The notes under the pieces are model-generated. The model was not told where the DNA came from. It saw only the letters and a program-made list of their open reading frames with translations, and made no database searches. From an uncultured bacterium (lineage in GTDB: Bacteria > Gemmatimonadota > Gemmatimonadetes > Longimicrobiales > RSA9): a stretch of DNA of 12,424 nt. Of this stretch, positions 12,370-12,424 are shown in pieces. The number at the start of each line of letters is the position of its first letter. Within the stretch, counting starts at the first letter, position 1. Location of the stretch: the NCBI GenBank assembly GCA_937889645.1, contig CALBZE010000006.1, positions 1 through 12,424 on the forward strand, given 5' to 3'. Made by a program: the position numbers and the translations under genes.

Positions 12370-12424
12370 GCGGGCGTAGCTCAGTTGGTAGAGCGTCTGC
12401 TTGCCATGCAGAAGGTCGCCGGTT
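12370..12424 (+). tRNA. tRNA-Gly (GCC), cut by the window end
   Basis: The first 55 nt of a cloverleaf: acceptor 5' strand GCGGGCG, D arm GCTC..GAGC, anticodon stem TCTGC/GCAGA with loop TTGCCAT (anticodon GCC at 12403-12405), then the variable loop and the first part of the T arm (GCCGG, TT). The 3' part lies outside the window, so the cluster continues to the right. Confidence 0.92.

Overview
The window is GC-rich, tightly packed bacterial chromosome. It carries lipoprotein signals, an outer-membrane barrel and a SPOR domain, which point to a diderm (Gram-negative-type) bacterium. High GC, exported proteins whose signal peptides end near 'AQ', and an M56 (BlaR1-like) peptidase fused to a TonB-plug-like segment and a TonB C-terminal domain suggest Gemmatimonadota or a similar lineage. 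That assignment is an inference; no rRNA is present to confirm it.

Left part (1-2260): an exported protein of unknown function with lower GC than its neighbours ends in a strong intrinsic terminator. A 330-bp intergenic stretch follows, holding a 12-bp palindrome, a broken reading frame and a 27-codon ORF that overlaps the next gene. That gene is a D12-class DNA adenine methyltransferase with no visible restriction partner.

Centre-left (2262-5404, minus strand): a three-gene operon reads right to left: a lipoprotein, a BlaI/MecI repressor and a BlaR1-like membrane metallopeptidase. It starts at a promoter with a consensus TTGACA -35 box. The -10 region lies inside a perfect inverted repeat, TACTAT-N4-ATAGTA, that closely resembles known BlaI/MecI operators. 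The simplest model is a self-regulated relay: the sensor peptidase detects an envelope signal and triggers loss of the repressor, which derepresses all three genes. The sensor has no penicillin-binding domain, so the signal is probably not a beta-lactam. Upstream of the operon on the same strand is a small DUF423 membrane protein.

Centre-right (5512-9783): a PF10023-type predicted aminopeptidase lipoprotein, then leucyl-tRNA synthetase with its own promoter and a bidirectional terminator. A convergent DUF4399 lipoprotein shares that terminator.

Right part (10191-12424): an exported protein combining a predicted outer-membrane barrel, a Pro/Ala linker and a peptidoglycan-binding SPOR domain. 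It is followed by tandem sigma70-type promoters, one of them a perfect consensus, that drive a tRNA cluster: initiator Met, Phe, Trp, Glu(CTC), Glu(TTC) and Gly(GCC). The Gly gene is cut by the window end. None of the five complete tRNA genes encodes the 3' CCA. A possible 35-codon ORF lies between the first two tRNAs.

I see no CRISPR array, insertion sequence or prophage. The most interesting element is the BlaI-type operon with its operator and hybrid sensor.
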